Shown: one piece after another, positions 23,340-31,774 of the stretch
Layout of the letters: the number at the start of each line of letters is the position of its first letter
Position numbering within the stretch: position 1 is the stretch's first letter
DNA from: JAWXUK01 sp044432725
Lineage (GTDB): Bacteria; Bacillota; Clostridia; Oscillospirales; Oscillospiraceae
Direction of reading: 5' to 3'
Length of the DNA: 64,000 nucleotides
Assembly (NCBI GenBank): GCA_044432725.1
Contig: JAWXUL010000012.1
Coordinates: 1 to 64,000, forward strand
Notes under the pieces: model-generated
Database searches by the model: none
The model's input: the letters and a program-made list of their open reading frames with translations, nothing else
Told to the model about the DNA's origin: nothing
Translations under genes and position numbers: made by a program

Positions 23340-26087
23340 TTATTTACTTACTTTTTTCAGCTTAGTCATGTCCACTGGCAGACTGCTATCAGGGGTCACT
23401 TTTTCATCAGAAAGATAATACTCTACTGTTTCTTCATCATGTACTCTCAGATAAAGATAGCTGGTTGTTTTTTTGTTAGAGGGGATTTTCACAGGGTGCA
23501 TAGGGTCATTTTTCGTTTTTACCAAGTCAGAAGAGCAGTAAAGCTCTGTGCCATTTCCACGCACTGCACTGAAAAATTCCCAGCCAGTATTCTGGTGATT
23601 TGGCTTGATTTTTGCTTCAAAAGCCCCAGTTCCAGGGTGTTTGAAATGAATATTATAGGCAAAAGGTGATTTGTTTCCGCTGGAATTGGGAATTTGTAAT
23701 GATGCAAGCTGACCAAATGCTACTGCTGTCTTGGGCGTAATCGCCACTACATCCTTCACAGTGTCATCTTTACTTTCATCCACCATGGTCACTTCGTTAT
23801 TGGGAAAAACCTCTTTCATAGCTTCTTCTACCAGCTGACTGCGAGAGGCATTCCCTGCTCTGAAAATTTTCACCTTGTCCATGGAAAAATCCGCATTTGC
23901 GGCTGCCATTTTTTCTTGGTTTCCTGTTTTATTAAAACAATCCCCCATACATCTTTCAAATTTTTTCACAGATGCCAGGATAACCTCTCGCAACTTACCT
24001 TGAAGAAAGGCATACTCCACTGGCAAAGAGACCCCAATTTCACCTTCTGACTCTACTGGCTCGTTTTCTTCATTTCTCAAGTCAAGACGAAGTGTGGTGG
24101 CAGCTTCTTGGTCTACATCAATTTGTCCTTTGAACAATTTTCTGGAAACCGCTTCGTTAATTAGTCGCATATTGGTTTTGGCTACCATAGAGTTGCACAG
24201 CAACGCCTCTGGAAAACCATTAGGTTGCAGTTCTCGGGCTGGCTTGACGAAAGGAATCCGCAACTCTGCCATGGTATCACGTACAACTTCATTCTCGCTG
24301 TAAATCCAGTAAGAAATCAAGGAAATCAAGTTCTCCGCACCGATATTTGGGTCACCATCTTTGTCAGTAAACCCAAATTCAGGAAGTGCGTCCTCATCTA
24401 AATTATACATACCATAGGCGAAATCTAAGGTACCACCACCAAAATCATAGACAGCAAAAAGCGCAGGTTTATTTTCTTCTGCTGGCAAATACTCTGTACC
24501 ACAAATCGCCCCTATATAGGCTTCTGGCTCGGATTTTTCCATGCGAACTTGGAAAATAGGCTCGTTTTCTTGAGTGATACCCTCTCGGAGAGGCAAGGGC
24601 AAAGAGCGACGTAAGCCATATTCCAAGGAAACTCTCATTTTCTCACGGACTTCTAGGTTAAATTTTACAGGGTAGGTGACTAAAAACTTACTAAAAATCT
24701 TTTTGTGGCGAGGGTTATTAATGGCTCGTCCCAATAAATAAGCATAAAATGCAACTGCGTCCAGAGATTCTTTGTCTTGTTTATCAGGAGAATCCACTAA
24801 TTTTACTTCCACGCAGTCCCCTTTTACAATAGGGGAAAGAGCAATCTTTTTTCCGTCTTTCAACTGATAGGGCAACATTTTTATCTGGGTTAAAATGGCT
24901 TGCAGTACTTCTCTTTCTGGTTCTACAAGTTCATGATTCACACCGTACCCCACATTATATTCTACATTTTTCACAGCATAACGATGTTCTGTGTAAGAAC
25001 CTTGGCGAAAATGTGGGAAGTTTTTGTTTTCTGCTGTCCATTGTCGGTACAAAGCGTCCCAATCACAAATCATCAAGCTGGTGGGGTTTTCGTAAAGGTT
25101 GTCATCATTTTCGTCTGTCCCCTCAATTTGAGATAAGGAAAGCAGTTGCACACGGTCTTCTTCCTCTCTGTGAACTGCCACACAGGTAGAAGAGGTACCA
25201 AAATCAATAGATACAAAGTTGTCCTTGTCCCAACGTGGGCAAGGGTCAGCTTTTTCGGGGTAATAATCCGTGTTATGCACTGTGACCTCAAAAGGAAAGG
25301 TAAGAACGGTGGAGCGTGTTTCACGGCTGAGATATTCTTCGTTCACCATAGAGCAAGTCAACTCTAAAGCACCTTCAAATTTTTCAAAATCACTGTTATC
25401 CTCAAATGCCTCTCCCAACTGATTTGTGTCAACATAACCATGGAACAGATAAGTCCCTTCCTTTGCAGCTTCACGGTTTTGTTTCCCTTCCAGAATAGAG
25501 ATTTTTTCCAAAAAGATTTTTTTTGGCAAAGGGTGATTTCCTTTTTTTACAAAACAAATCCCCACTTCATATTTTACTTCCCTTTGTTCTAACAAGGGGA
25601 AAGGGATATGCTCCAGTTCAAAAGAAAATTTACGCAAGCCATGGTATGCCCAAATTCCTGTATCCTCTTCTTCCAAAGCTTTTCCAATAATGGCATCAAA
25701 GCCAAAAAATTCTTTTTCTGTAATATCAGTCAGGGTCAATTCTGGCAATTTACCCAAATCTTCTTTGGAATCTATGCTAATTGTAGAGGGAATAGGGTTA
25801 CTGCTTTCTATGGCTTTGAAAATTCCTTCTACTTCTGTGGCTCTACTGGGAGCAAAATCTTCTTTTTTTCCAGCATCCCAAGCCAACCACTCCCCAAAGG
25901 TTAATTTGTAAGGTGTTTCACAGTCATTTTCTTCAATATAAACAGTCATATCTGCATTCTCGGGGCAATTAGGGAAGTGTTCTGTATCTATTTGATGTAA
26001 AAATCCTGCTGTATCCTTGAAATTGATATAAACTCTTTTTTCATTGTCTTTGCATGCTAGCTCTACTCTGGTGATCTTTCCGCTCAT
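23340..26087 (-). CDS. Hsp70/actin-fold ATPase with extra N- and C-terminal domains, 915 aa
   Basis: Residues 1-275 are a strand-rich region not seen in DnaK. Residues about 287-800 have the actin/Hsp70 nucleotide-binding signatures: phosphate 1 DNFVSIDFGTSSTCVAVHR, phosphate 2 VYDFGGGTLDFAYG near 542, and an adenosine motif IFRAGNASRSQLVE near 740. The last ~130 residues are again strand-rich (PGTGAFEAKIKPNHQNTGWE). A standard substrate-binding domain and EEVD-type tail are absent. It resembles the large atypical Hsp70-like proteins of bacterial multi-gene systems rather than housekeeping DnaK. It overlaps the upstream gene by four bases (ATGA). Likely the central ATPase of the operon, acting with the coiled-coil and AAA+ proteins. 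Confidence 0.82.
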   Translation of the reverse strand: MSGKITRVELACKDNEKRVYINFKDTAGFLHQIDTEHFPNCPENADMTVYIEENDCETPYKLTFGEWLAWDAGKKEDFAPSRATEVEGIFKAIESSNPIPSTISIDSKEDLGKLPELTLTDITEKEFFGFDAIIGKALEEEDTGIWAYHGLRKFSFELEHIPFPLLEQREVKYEVGICFVKKGNHPLPKKIFLEKISILEGKQNREAAKEGTYLFHGYVDTNQLGEAFEDNSDFEKFEGALELTCSMVNEEYLSRETRSTVLTFPFEVTVHNTDYYPEKADPCPRWDKDNFVSIDFGTSSTCVAVHREEEDRVQLLSLSQIEGTDENDDNLYENPTSLMICDWDALYRQWTAENKNFPHFRQGSYTEHRYAVKNVEYNVGYGVNHELVEPEREVLQAILTQIKMLPYQLKDGKKIALSPIVKGDCVEVKLVDSPDKQDKESLDAVAFYAYLLGRAINNPRHKKIFSKFLVTYPVKFNLEVREKMRVSLEYGLRRSLPLPLREGITQENEPIFQVRMEKSEPEAYIGAICGTEYLPAEENKPALFAVYDFGGGTLDFAYGMYNLDEDALPEFGFTDKDGDPNIGAENLISLISYWIYSENEVVRDTMAELRIPFVKPARELQPNGFPEALLCNSMVAKTNMRLINEAVSRKLFKGQIDVDQEAATTLRLDLRNEENEPVESEGEIGVSLPVEYAFLQGKLREVILASVKKFERCMGDCFNKTGNQEKMAAANADFSMDKVKIFRAGNASRSQLVEEAMKEVFPNNEVTMVDESKDDTVKDVVAITPKTAVAFGQLASLQIPNSSGNKSPFAYNIHFKHPGTGAFEAKIKPNHQNTGWEFFSAVRGNGTELYCSSDLVKTKNDPMHPVKIPSNKKTTSYLYLRVHDEETVEYYLSDEKVTPDSSLPVDMTKLKKVSK

Positions 26088-27031
26088 AATGTTAGCTCCT
26101 TTAATAAAATTTCGATTTTTTCTTCTAACTCTTTCCTACTATACTTATTTTTGCACAAAAGTTTTTCTATTTGTAACTTGTCCTCCTTAAGTTCTCTTGT
26201 TAAGCGAAGTCTTTCTAACAACATACAATCAGTAAGGGGGATTTCCCCACCTCCTTCTTCGGGAAAGTTGTGATTCTTTATAATTGTTTTCACTTGTTCT
26301 TTTCTCTCCTGAGAATCTAATCTCAAAGAAAGTTGTATAGATTTAGAAAACTCAGCACCACTCAGTTGAAATTCTCTGGCTATTTTCTCTAGGTAAAGTA
26401 TCTGAAAACTGGAAATACTCTTCTCTCTACAAGCAAAAGTGGACAACAACAATAGATAATCTTTCTGAAAGCTTTTATGTCTATTTAAATAAGGATGGCT
26501 TCCACTACTGAAAGTAACAGATTTTGTGAGCATGAGCAACTCATAAAGGCAAATTTGTGCTTTTAATCTGCCTTCCTCACTCTCTTTCTCTACATAGCAA
26601 GCCGTACCTTCTAACAGCAAAGTCTTGTAGTAAATTGCTTTTAACTCTTTCTGTGTCTTTTTCTTTTTGGCGTGTTGAAATAACCCGTTGCCTATCCCTT
26701 GATAAAAAGGAGCATTTATTTGATTCTCTTGCTCTTTCTCTTCTTCCGATGATTTTGAGAACTTTTTTAAAAATAGAGATATACCATTTTCATGCTCTTC
26801 CAGTTTTTCCGTTGGAATATGGTAAAAAAAATTCAGTAGCTCACTTTCTTCTTTGGCGAATTGAGCCAATACAGCGAAAATTATAAAGCTTCTCATTTTT
26901 ATCAAAGTTGGAAACATTTTTACTTCTGTGCCAGTCCAGAAAAATTCTTTTCCGAGAAAGGCTGGTGTTTCGTCCTTATCGCTTACAGGGTAAATATGGG
27001 ATTCTAAGATTCTCTTTGGTTTGTTCAACAC
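26084..27031 (-). CDS. Unknown 315-aa protein, paralogue of the next upstream gene
   Basis: Soluble, helix-rich and without a recognisable catalytic motif. It aligns over its N-terminal third with the 246-aa product of 27049-27789: ESHIYPVSDKDE against PHLYPTILKDE, then a short strand, MFPTLIKMRSF against LFSPLLKLREPF, then AVLAQFAKEE against AVFRQFKKEH and LLNFF against ILRFF. The C-terminal part has a helical segment (FQLSGAEFSKSIQLSLRLDS) and a Lys-rich end. Its position directly before the Hsp70-like gene, with a four-base overlap, suggests it binds that ATPase or supplies a substrate or adaptor. It could be a tellurite-resistance TerB-like helical domain, but I cannot show that. Confidence 0.65.
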   Translation of the reverse strand: MLNKPKRILESHIYPVSDKDETPAFLGKEFFWTGTEVKMFPTLIKMRSFIIFAVLAQFAKEESELLNFFYHIPTEKLEEHENGISLFLKKFSKSSEEEKEQENQINAPFYQGIGNGLFQHAKKKKTQKELKAIYYKTLLLEGTACYVEKESEEGRLKAQICLYELLMLTKSVTFSSGSHPYLNRHKSFQKDYLLLLSTFACREKSISSFQILYLEKIAREFQLSGAEFSKSIQLSLRLDSQERKEQVKTIIKNHNFPEEGGGEIPLTDCMLLERLRLTRELKEDKLQIEKLLCKNKYSRKELEEKIEILLKELTL

Positions 27032-27048
27032 GGTTCCCCCTTACACAT

Positions 27049-27789
27049 TTATACTTCATTTTTTGCATATCTTCGTAAATTTTCTAAAAAATACACATCT
27101 TTTCTCTTCACGGAAATCCCCATTGCTGAAGCTCTATCCTCTCTGCGGAGAAAGGAATTCATTTTTTGCTCTCTCTGGTTTTGGCTCAGTTGCTCACAAT
27201 TTTTAAAACTCCTCATAAACCAAAGGTCACTGAGTCCATAATGATAACACAATTTTTCAAACCATTGAAGCTGATAGGAAGAAATGCTGCACTCTTTATA
27301 CGCAGAAAAAAGCAAAAAATTCACATATTCCCCATAGGAACCAGTAGTAGAAAGAAACGATGTTTCAAATTTTTTCATGTTCAATGGTTTGCACAATTCT
27401 AGCATTTCAATGACACAACATTCCCATTCTAGCAACTTTTCTTTGGTTTTTATCGAAAAAGAATGTTTCCATATAGCGTTTTCTGGTTCTGTTAATTGGT
27501 TTTGGACACCTTTTTGATAAAAAAGAAGAATGGACTCCCCTAACGCAAAAGAAGTCAAGCCATCCTCAACAGAAAAAAAGCGAAGTATTTGTAGTTGATG
27601 TTCTTTCTTAAATTGTCGAAAAACAGCTTGTACAAAAGGCTCTCTTAACTTTAATAAAGGAGAAAATAGAAAAATCATTTTCCCGTTATATGAAAAAATT
27701 TCTGGGTCTGCAACATATAATTCATCCTTTAATATTGTGGGATACAGATGTGGTTCTAAGTGGCTTTCCCATGCACTCAATTTCATCAC
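27049..27789 (-). CDS. Unknown 246-aa protein, paralogue of 26084-27031
   Basis: A helix-rich soluble protein sharing an N-terminal domain with the downstream 315-aa product (see that entry). The second half contains YGEYVNFLLFSAYKECSISS and YQLQWFEKLCYHYGLSDLWF, matching QILYLEKIAREFQLSGAEFS in the paralogue. The pair therefore shares a second block as well and looks like a tandem duplication that later diverged. The start is either GTG 27789 or ATG 27786 after AGAGG. It is preceded by an 86-base gap after the LRAT gene, the largest in the operon. No function assigned. Confidence 0.65.
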   Translation of the reverse strand: MMKLSAWESHLEPHLYPTILKDELYVADPEIFSYNGKMIFLFSPLLKLREPFVQAVFRQFKKEHQLQILRFFSVEDGLTSFALGESILLFYQKGVQNQLTEPENAIWKHSFSIKTKEKLLEWECCVIEMLELCKPLNMKKFETSFLSTTGSYGEYVNFLLFSAYKECSISSYQLQWFEKLCYHYGLSDLWFMRSFKNCEQLSQNQREQKMNSFLRREDRASAMGISVKRKDVYFLENLRRYAKNEV

Positions 27790-27875
27790 CTCTTTCAGTC
27801 ATAATTAAGTTGATTGTAACATATTTTGACAATAATGCAAAGAATATACAGGAGGAGAGTGTAAAAAAGGGAAAA

Positions 27876-28448
27876 TCAGGGTTCTCTGCCAGCCCGACAC
27901 CAACGGACAAAATGTTCACAGTTATTGACGATTAAGTTATAATCATTCTCTCCTAAGCGAGATTTTGCTCTCTCTAACACTTGGCTAGTAGTATAACGCA
28001 GGGGGCTTTCCTTTTCTGGTAAGGCATAAATTTTCATGCCTTTTTGAAAGTTTTCAAAGCTATCTCTATGCACAGAGCCTTTCTCATAATGTATCACTTC
28101 ATTGTTTCCTATATACAAGCCGTGATGGGTGAATCCAGGGCGATAGACAAAAAGATGGTCAGCTTCTTGAAGTTTGTAACCAGAATTTAAAGAAACCTCT
28201 ATATAACGCAACAAATCAAGTGCACTCTGGTTGTTGTCCACGGTATCCACCACGTTTCTGCCTAAGTCATGTACCATGTTTTGTAACTCGTGCCACTCTT
28301 TGCTGAGTTCTCCCAAATCTGAGTCTAATTCACCACAAATATCCTCTGTTATTTCCTGAAAGTCACGTCGCACGTCTTCATACAGCTCCTCTAATTTACG
28401 ATTACGCTTTTGGAAAGGATCAGGGATGAAATCATTAAAAAAATTCAT
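27876..28448 (-). CDS. LRAT-domain (NlpC/P60-fold) thiol hydrolase/acyltransferase, 190 aa
   Basis: First gene of the operon. Residues 1-80 are a charged helical region. Residues about 95-185 are an LRAT-type domain: His in THHGLYIGNNEVIHY (H108/H109 and H120) and the nucleophile Cys177 in NNCEHFVRWCR. These are the conserved HxG...IHY and NCEHF blocks of the circularly permuted papain-like fold. Family members act as acyltransferases or phospholipases on lipids, and bacterial ones often occur in uncharacterised operons. There is no signal peptide or membrane helix, so it is probably cytoplasmic. ATG 28448 follows AAGGAGGAG. It may be an effector acting on membrane lipid or on a modified protein; this is inference. 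Confidence 0.82.
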   Translation of the reverse strand: MNFFNDFIPDPFQKRNRKLEELYEDVRRDFQEITEDICGELDSDLGELSKEWHELQNMVHDLGRNVVDTVDNNQSALDLLRYIEVSLNSGYKLQEADHLFVYRPGFTHHGLYIGNNEVIHYEKGSVHRDSFENFQKGMKIYALPEKESPLRYTTSQVLERAKSRLGENDYNLIVNNCEHFVRWCRAGREP

Positions 28449-28492
28449 TTTTTCTCCTCCTTATATATAAATGTTAGAACATGATTCTCCCT

Positions 28493-28521
28493 ATTATAAC
28501 AAATTCTGACAAATAAATCAA
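28493..28521 (-). promoter_or_regulatory. Promoter of the 12-kb operon
   Basis: On the minus strand TTGATT (28521-28516), a 17-bp spacer and TATAAT (28498-28493) precede the LRAT gene by about 45 bp. Between the -10 box and the RBS lies ATGTTCTAACAT, a small palindrome with arms ATGTT/AACAT that could be an operator. Confidence 0.6.
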
Positions 28522-28770
28522 GAGAATTGATTCAAAAAAACGCCAAAACAAAATGGAACTAATTGTGATTTCTAGAGCTCTCATAAAATTTGTTCTAAAA
28601 ACCTCTAATTACGTCATTTATATCTAAGAGTTTCAAAAAAAGTTCATAAAACAAATATAACCACCAAGTTTTATCAATAAAACTTGGTGGTTTTCTGTTG
28701 GGGATAAGGGGTGGTAAATCCAATCCCACTGACATCTTTCTATACTCCCTTACACTGCCATGGGGGCAGC
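28522..28770. other. Intergenic region between the 12-kb operon and the beta-lactamase gene
   Basis: No gene seen apart from the hairpin at 28659-28692. Confidence 0.4.
28659..28692. terminator. Terminator after the class D beta-lactamase gene
   Basis: AACCACCAAGTTTTA (28659-28673) pairs perfectly with TAAAACTTGGTGGTT (28678-28692), loop TCAA, with T/A-rich flanks on both sides. Confidence 0.6.
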
Positions 28771-29691
28771 TCAGATGGAGGGGAAGTTTGAATCCCAATC
28801 TTTTATGATAGAAAGAGCAATTTCTTTTGGGGTTTGAATTAGTTTTTCATCACTTTCTACCAATATGGCGAAGTAGGTTGTATCCGATTCGTTGAGATAA
28901 AAACCCACATACCAGTTCTGTTGATTTCCTGACCCTGTTTTTCCATAGACATTAGGCACGTCTGTTTTCATAAAGTCTTTTAATAAGAAAAGTTGATTTT
29001 CAGTATAAATAGTTTCTTTTTCAAAAATAGTTTCTAAGAAAATTACTTGCTGTCTTGGGATGATTTTTAGGGAAGAGTTTAGCCAAAAACCATTTAATTC
29101 AGGAACAGAATTGCTTTCATTTCCATTCCATTGAGAGAGATCACAGTTTCCATATCCCACCTCTTTTAGATGGGTTTCGACCACAGAGTGGGACAAAGAA
29201 TATAATATTTGATGGTAATACCAAACGCAAGAGGATTGAAAACTTTCTTTTAGTGTAAGGTCATGATTCCAATTCTCATTCCAATAAGCTGTTCCATTAT
29301 AATTCATCTTACTATCTGAAGATGTCACAATTTCTTCAGATAATCCAATTAAAGTAGACATGATTTTAAAAGTGGAGTATGGCGAATCATAAGTATCTGC
29401 CTTCTCTTCATTAAAAAGATACATTCCGATTTCAGGGGTGTAAAAGACAGCAGTGCCCTTGGTTTCTTTGAAATACTCCGTTAAATCTATATTTATTTCT
29501 TGGTATTGTTCTGTTAAATCCTCTAAATAATCATGTTCGGTGAATTCTTCTAAATGATCATGTTCAGGCAATTCCTCTAAAGATTCTGGAATCAGAGGAG
29601 CTGAGTCTATTATGGTGTTTTTAACGTCACTTTTTCCACTGCAACTTGATAAAAAAATCAAAAATAACAGCATCAGTAAGACTTTTTTCAT
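28771..29691 (-). CDS. Class D (OXA-type) beta-lactamase, lipoprotein
   Basis: 306 aa from ATG 29691 (MKKVLLMLLFL). A lipoprotein signal ends in LSSC (Cys17), so it is anchored to the outer face of the membrane. All class D motifs are present with the family's spacing: STFK with nucleophile S106 and K109, S-x-V at 154-156 (SCV), YGN at 180-182 and KTG at 251-253. A Trp follows YGN, as in carbamylated-lysine OXA enzymes. Between the lipobox and the catalytic domain lies an acidic linker with imperfect repeats (EHDHLEEFTEHDYLEDLTE). It hydrolyses beta-lactams in OXA families; the spectrum cannot be read. No BlaI gene is adjacent, but two BlaI/M56 loci lie 24-29 kb away. Confidence 0.88.
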   Translation of the reverse strand: MKKVLLMLLFLIFLSSCSGKSDVKNTIIDSAPLIPESLEELPEHDHLEEFTEHDYLEDLTEQYQEINIDLTEYFKETKGTAVFYTPEIGMYLFNEEKADTYDSPYSTFKIMSTLIGLSEEIVTSSDSKMNYNGTAYWNENWNHDLTLKESFQSSCVWYYHQILYSLSHSVVETHLKEVGYGNCDLSQWNGNESNSVPELNGFWLNSSLKIIPRQQVIFLETIFEKETIYTENQLFLLKDFMKTDVPNVYGKTGSGNQQNWYVGFYLNESDTTYFAILVESDEKLIQTPKEIALSIIKDWDSNFPSI

Positions 29692-29746
29692 ATTATCTCC
29701 AGTCATTGTGTCAGAAGCTGTCCAGAGTTTAAAGAACTTTTATCTC

Positions 29747-31762
29747 TTACTTTTTACGCTCCAAATCCTCACTGAAAATTGTCACCATATTCTTTCCTTG
29801 ATTCTTAGAGTTATAAAGGGCAATATCAGCATGGTGGTATAGTTCTTCATAGCTTGTGCCATGGTCTGGGAACACTGCTACGCCTAGACTGCCGTGAATG
29901 CTGTGGCGAAGCTTACCATCCACAAAATCTTCACTGATTGTGGAAAGAAGCATTTTTGCTTTCCCCATCATAATATCTAAATTAGGGACATCACGGAGGA
30001 AAATAACAAACTCGTCTCCTCCCACTCGTCCTACTAAATCGTCTTGGCGAATACTATCTTTTAATCTTTGTCCCAGTTCTCCCAAAAGAAAATCCCCAAA
30101 CAAATGACCTAAGGTATCGTTCGCACCTTTGAAATTGTCTAAGTCCATAAAGAAAAGTGCGTGTTTACTTGTTAAAGTTGACTCTTTTAGGATATTTGAT
30201 GTAAACTCCAACATAGCACGTTTATTCAAAACGTGGGTGAGGGCATCGAAATTTGCTTGTTCTTCCAACTCACGCACCATCTGGATGTTGACAATTTTCC
30301 CAAACATCTCTATGACTTCATCATTTTCACCATAAACTGGAGAGCAAGTTAAGCGACGGAACTCATATTTCCCCATTGAGGATTTCATTCTTACTTCCAC
30401 TTGACAGGGAATACCTTGGAGAACTTTTTCTCCATATTTCAAGTAATTCTTTTCATCTTCTTGGTGAATGATGCCACTTTCTAGAATAGATTGGGGATAG
30501 TTTGTCATAATTGGATTGATACCGAATATTTCTGCTTGCTGGCTGGTACGATACAAAGTTTTTGTGGTCAAATCCACTCGATAGAGCATATCATCAGATA
30601 AGTCTTGAAGTGCCGTGAAATATTGATTCAGTGCAGAGTTATTTTTTTTCAAATTCTGCTCGTTTTCCACGTCCTTGGCTCTCGCCAGAATTTCAATCAA
30701 TTTTCCCTCTTTATCATAAATTTTTTGACCACTTAGCTCCGTCCAAACATAATTTGTGGAATCAAAAGCTGTACGTACTGTGAAAGTTTCTACCTCCCCA
30801 GTGAGCCAAAGTTTACTATAATTCACAAACTTTTCTGCGTCCTCTGGGTGAACAATGTTAGCTGTGACAAAAGTGTTGACGTAGTCAGGGATTGTTTGAC
30901 CCACCAATTCTGAAAGTTCTGATTTTACCAAATGCATTAAAGAGACTTCTGCCACATCTATGCGACACATCACATCGTTTGTCAGTTCTTGGAAGGCAGA
31001 AAAGAACTTGTTTAAGAAGGAATAGTCTGCTTCTATTTCCACTTGTCTTTCAATATTTGTCATATATGCCATTATTTTATCTGTTCCAGAATTGTCCAAC
31101 GTTCTTCTGAGTAGTTCTAATGAGTACCAGAAAGTGTCTCCTTTGGAAGTGATTACTTTCATTTTTGTGTGAAAATTAGAAGATACTTTTAGGGTGTCGT
31201 GAATTTCCTTTAATAATTCCTCACGGATTTCTGGTTGGAATCCGTTGCTTAAATCGTTTCCATACAGGGCGTGGCGAATTTCTTCGTTGGCTTCGAATAC
31301 TTCGTAAAACAGGTCATTACAGTGGACAATAGAAAGTTTTTCATCATAGTTTAAGATTGCTTCTGCTCTGGTGGATTGATTCACTTGACTGTAAGCGATT
31401 TCCATTCGGTTGTCTTGCTTCATAAAGAGTTCAAGCATGATCACACTGCGTTCTTCATCTGCATAAACCACCTGCACATCGCAAACTGCTGATGTCCCTT
31501 TATTGGTTAGGAGAGATACATCATACACCATAGCAAAATTATTTTTCCCAAGGTGTTCTGTCACAGTCGAACGGAGAAAAGTGGTCGCTTGGTCTTCAAA
31601 AATATTATAAACATCTATTTCACCCTCATGGTTGGCAAAATATGAGATAGCTTGCTTGTTGGAAAGAAAGGGCGTGCGTTCTTTGATATCAAAAAACAAG
31701 ACAGCTTGGCTACTATGCTCCAGTCCCTTTCGCAATATTTTATAAATTTTTTCGTCCATCAT
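29747..31762 (-). CDS. Multi-PAS diguanylate cyclase (GGDEF)
   Basis: 671 aa. The N-terminal ~480 residues are several PAS-like modules (for example ILNYDEKLSIVHCNDLFYEV; VRTAFDSTNYVWTELSGQKI, a PAC-type end). The C-terminal GGDEF domain has LTHVLNKRAMLE, FFMDLDNFKGANDTLGH and the intact active site RVGGDEFVIF. The inhibitory I-site RxxD is present as RQDD five residues before GGDEF. It should therefore make c-di-GMP with product inhibition. No transmembrane segment, so the sensor is cytoplasmic. The first residue is ATG 31762 or 31759 (MMDEK). It sits 12 bases after the GGDEF/EAL gene and probably shares its transcript: one synthesises and the other probably degrades c-di-GMP. Confidence 0.88.
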   Translation of the reverse strand: MMDEKIYKILRKGLEHSSQAVLFFDIKERTPFLSNKQAISYFANHEGEIDVYNIFEDQATTFLRSTVTEHLGKNNFAMVYDVSLLTNKGTSAVCDVQVVYADEERSVIMLELFMKQDNRMEIAYSQVNQSTRAEAILNYDEKLSIVHCNDLFYEVFEANEEIRHALYGNDLSNGFQPEIREELLKEIHDTLKVSSNFHTKMKVITSKGDTFWYSLELLRRTLDNSGTDKIMAYMTNIERQVEIEADYSFLNKFFSAFQELTNDVMCRIDVAEVSLMHLVKSELSELVGQTIPDYVNTFVTANIVHPEDAEKFVNYSKLWLTGEVETFTVRTAFDSTNYVWTELSGQKIYDKEGKLIEILARAKDVENEQNLKKNNSALNQYFTALQDLSDDMLYRVDLTTKTLYRTSQQAEIFGINPIMTNYPQSILESGIIHQEDEKNYLKYGEKVLQGIPCQVEVRMKSSMGKYEFRRLTCSPVYGENDEVIEMFGKIVNIQMVRELEEQANFDALTHVLNKRAMLEFTSNILKESTLTSKHALFFMDLDNFKGANDTLGHLFGDFLLGELGQRLKDSIRQDDLVGRVGGDEFVIFLRDVPNLDIMMGKAKMLLSTISEDFVDGKLRHSIHGSLGVAVFPDHGTSYEELYHHADIALYNSKNQGKNMVTIFSEDLERKK

Positions 31763-31774
31763 ACTGCCTCACTT

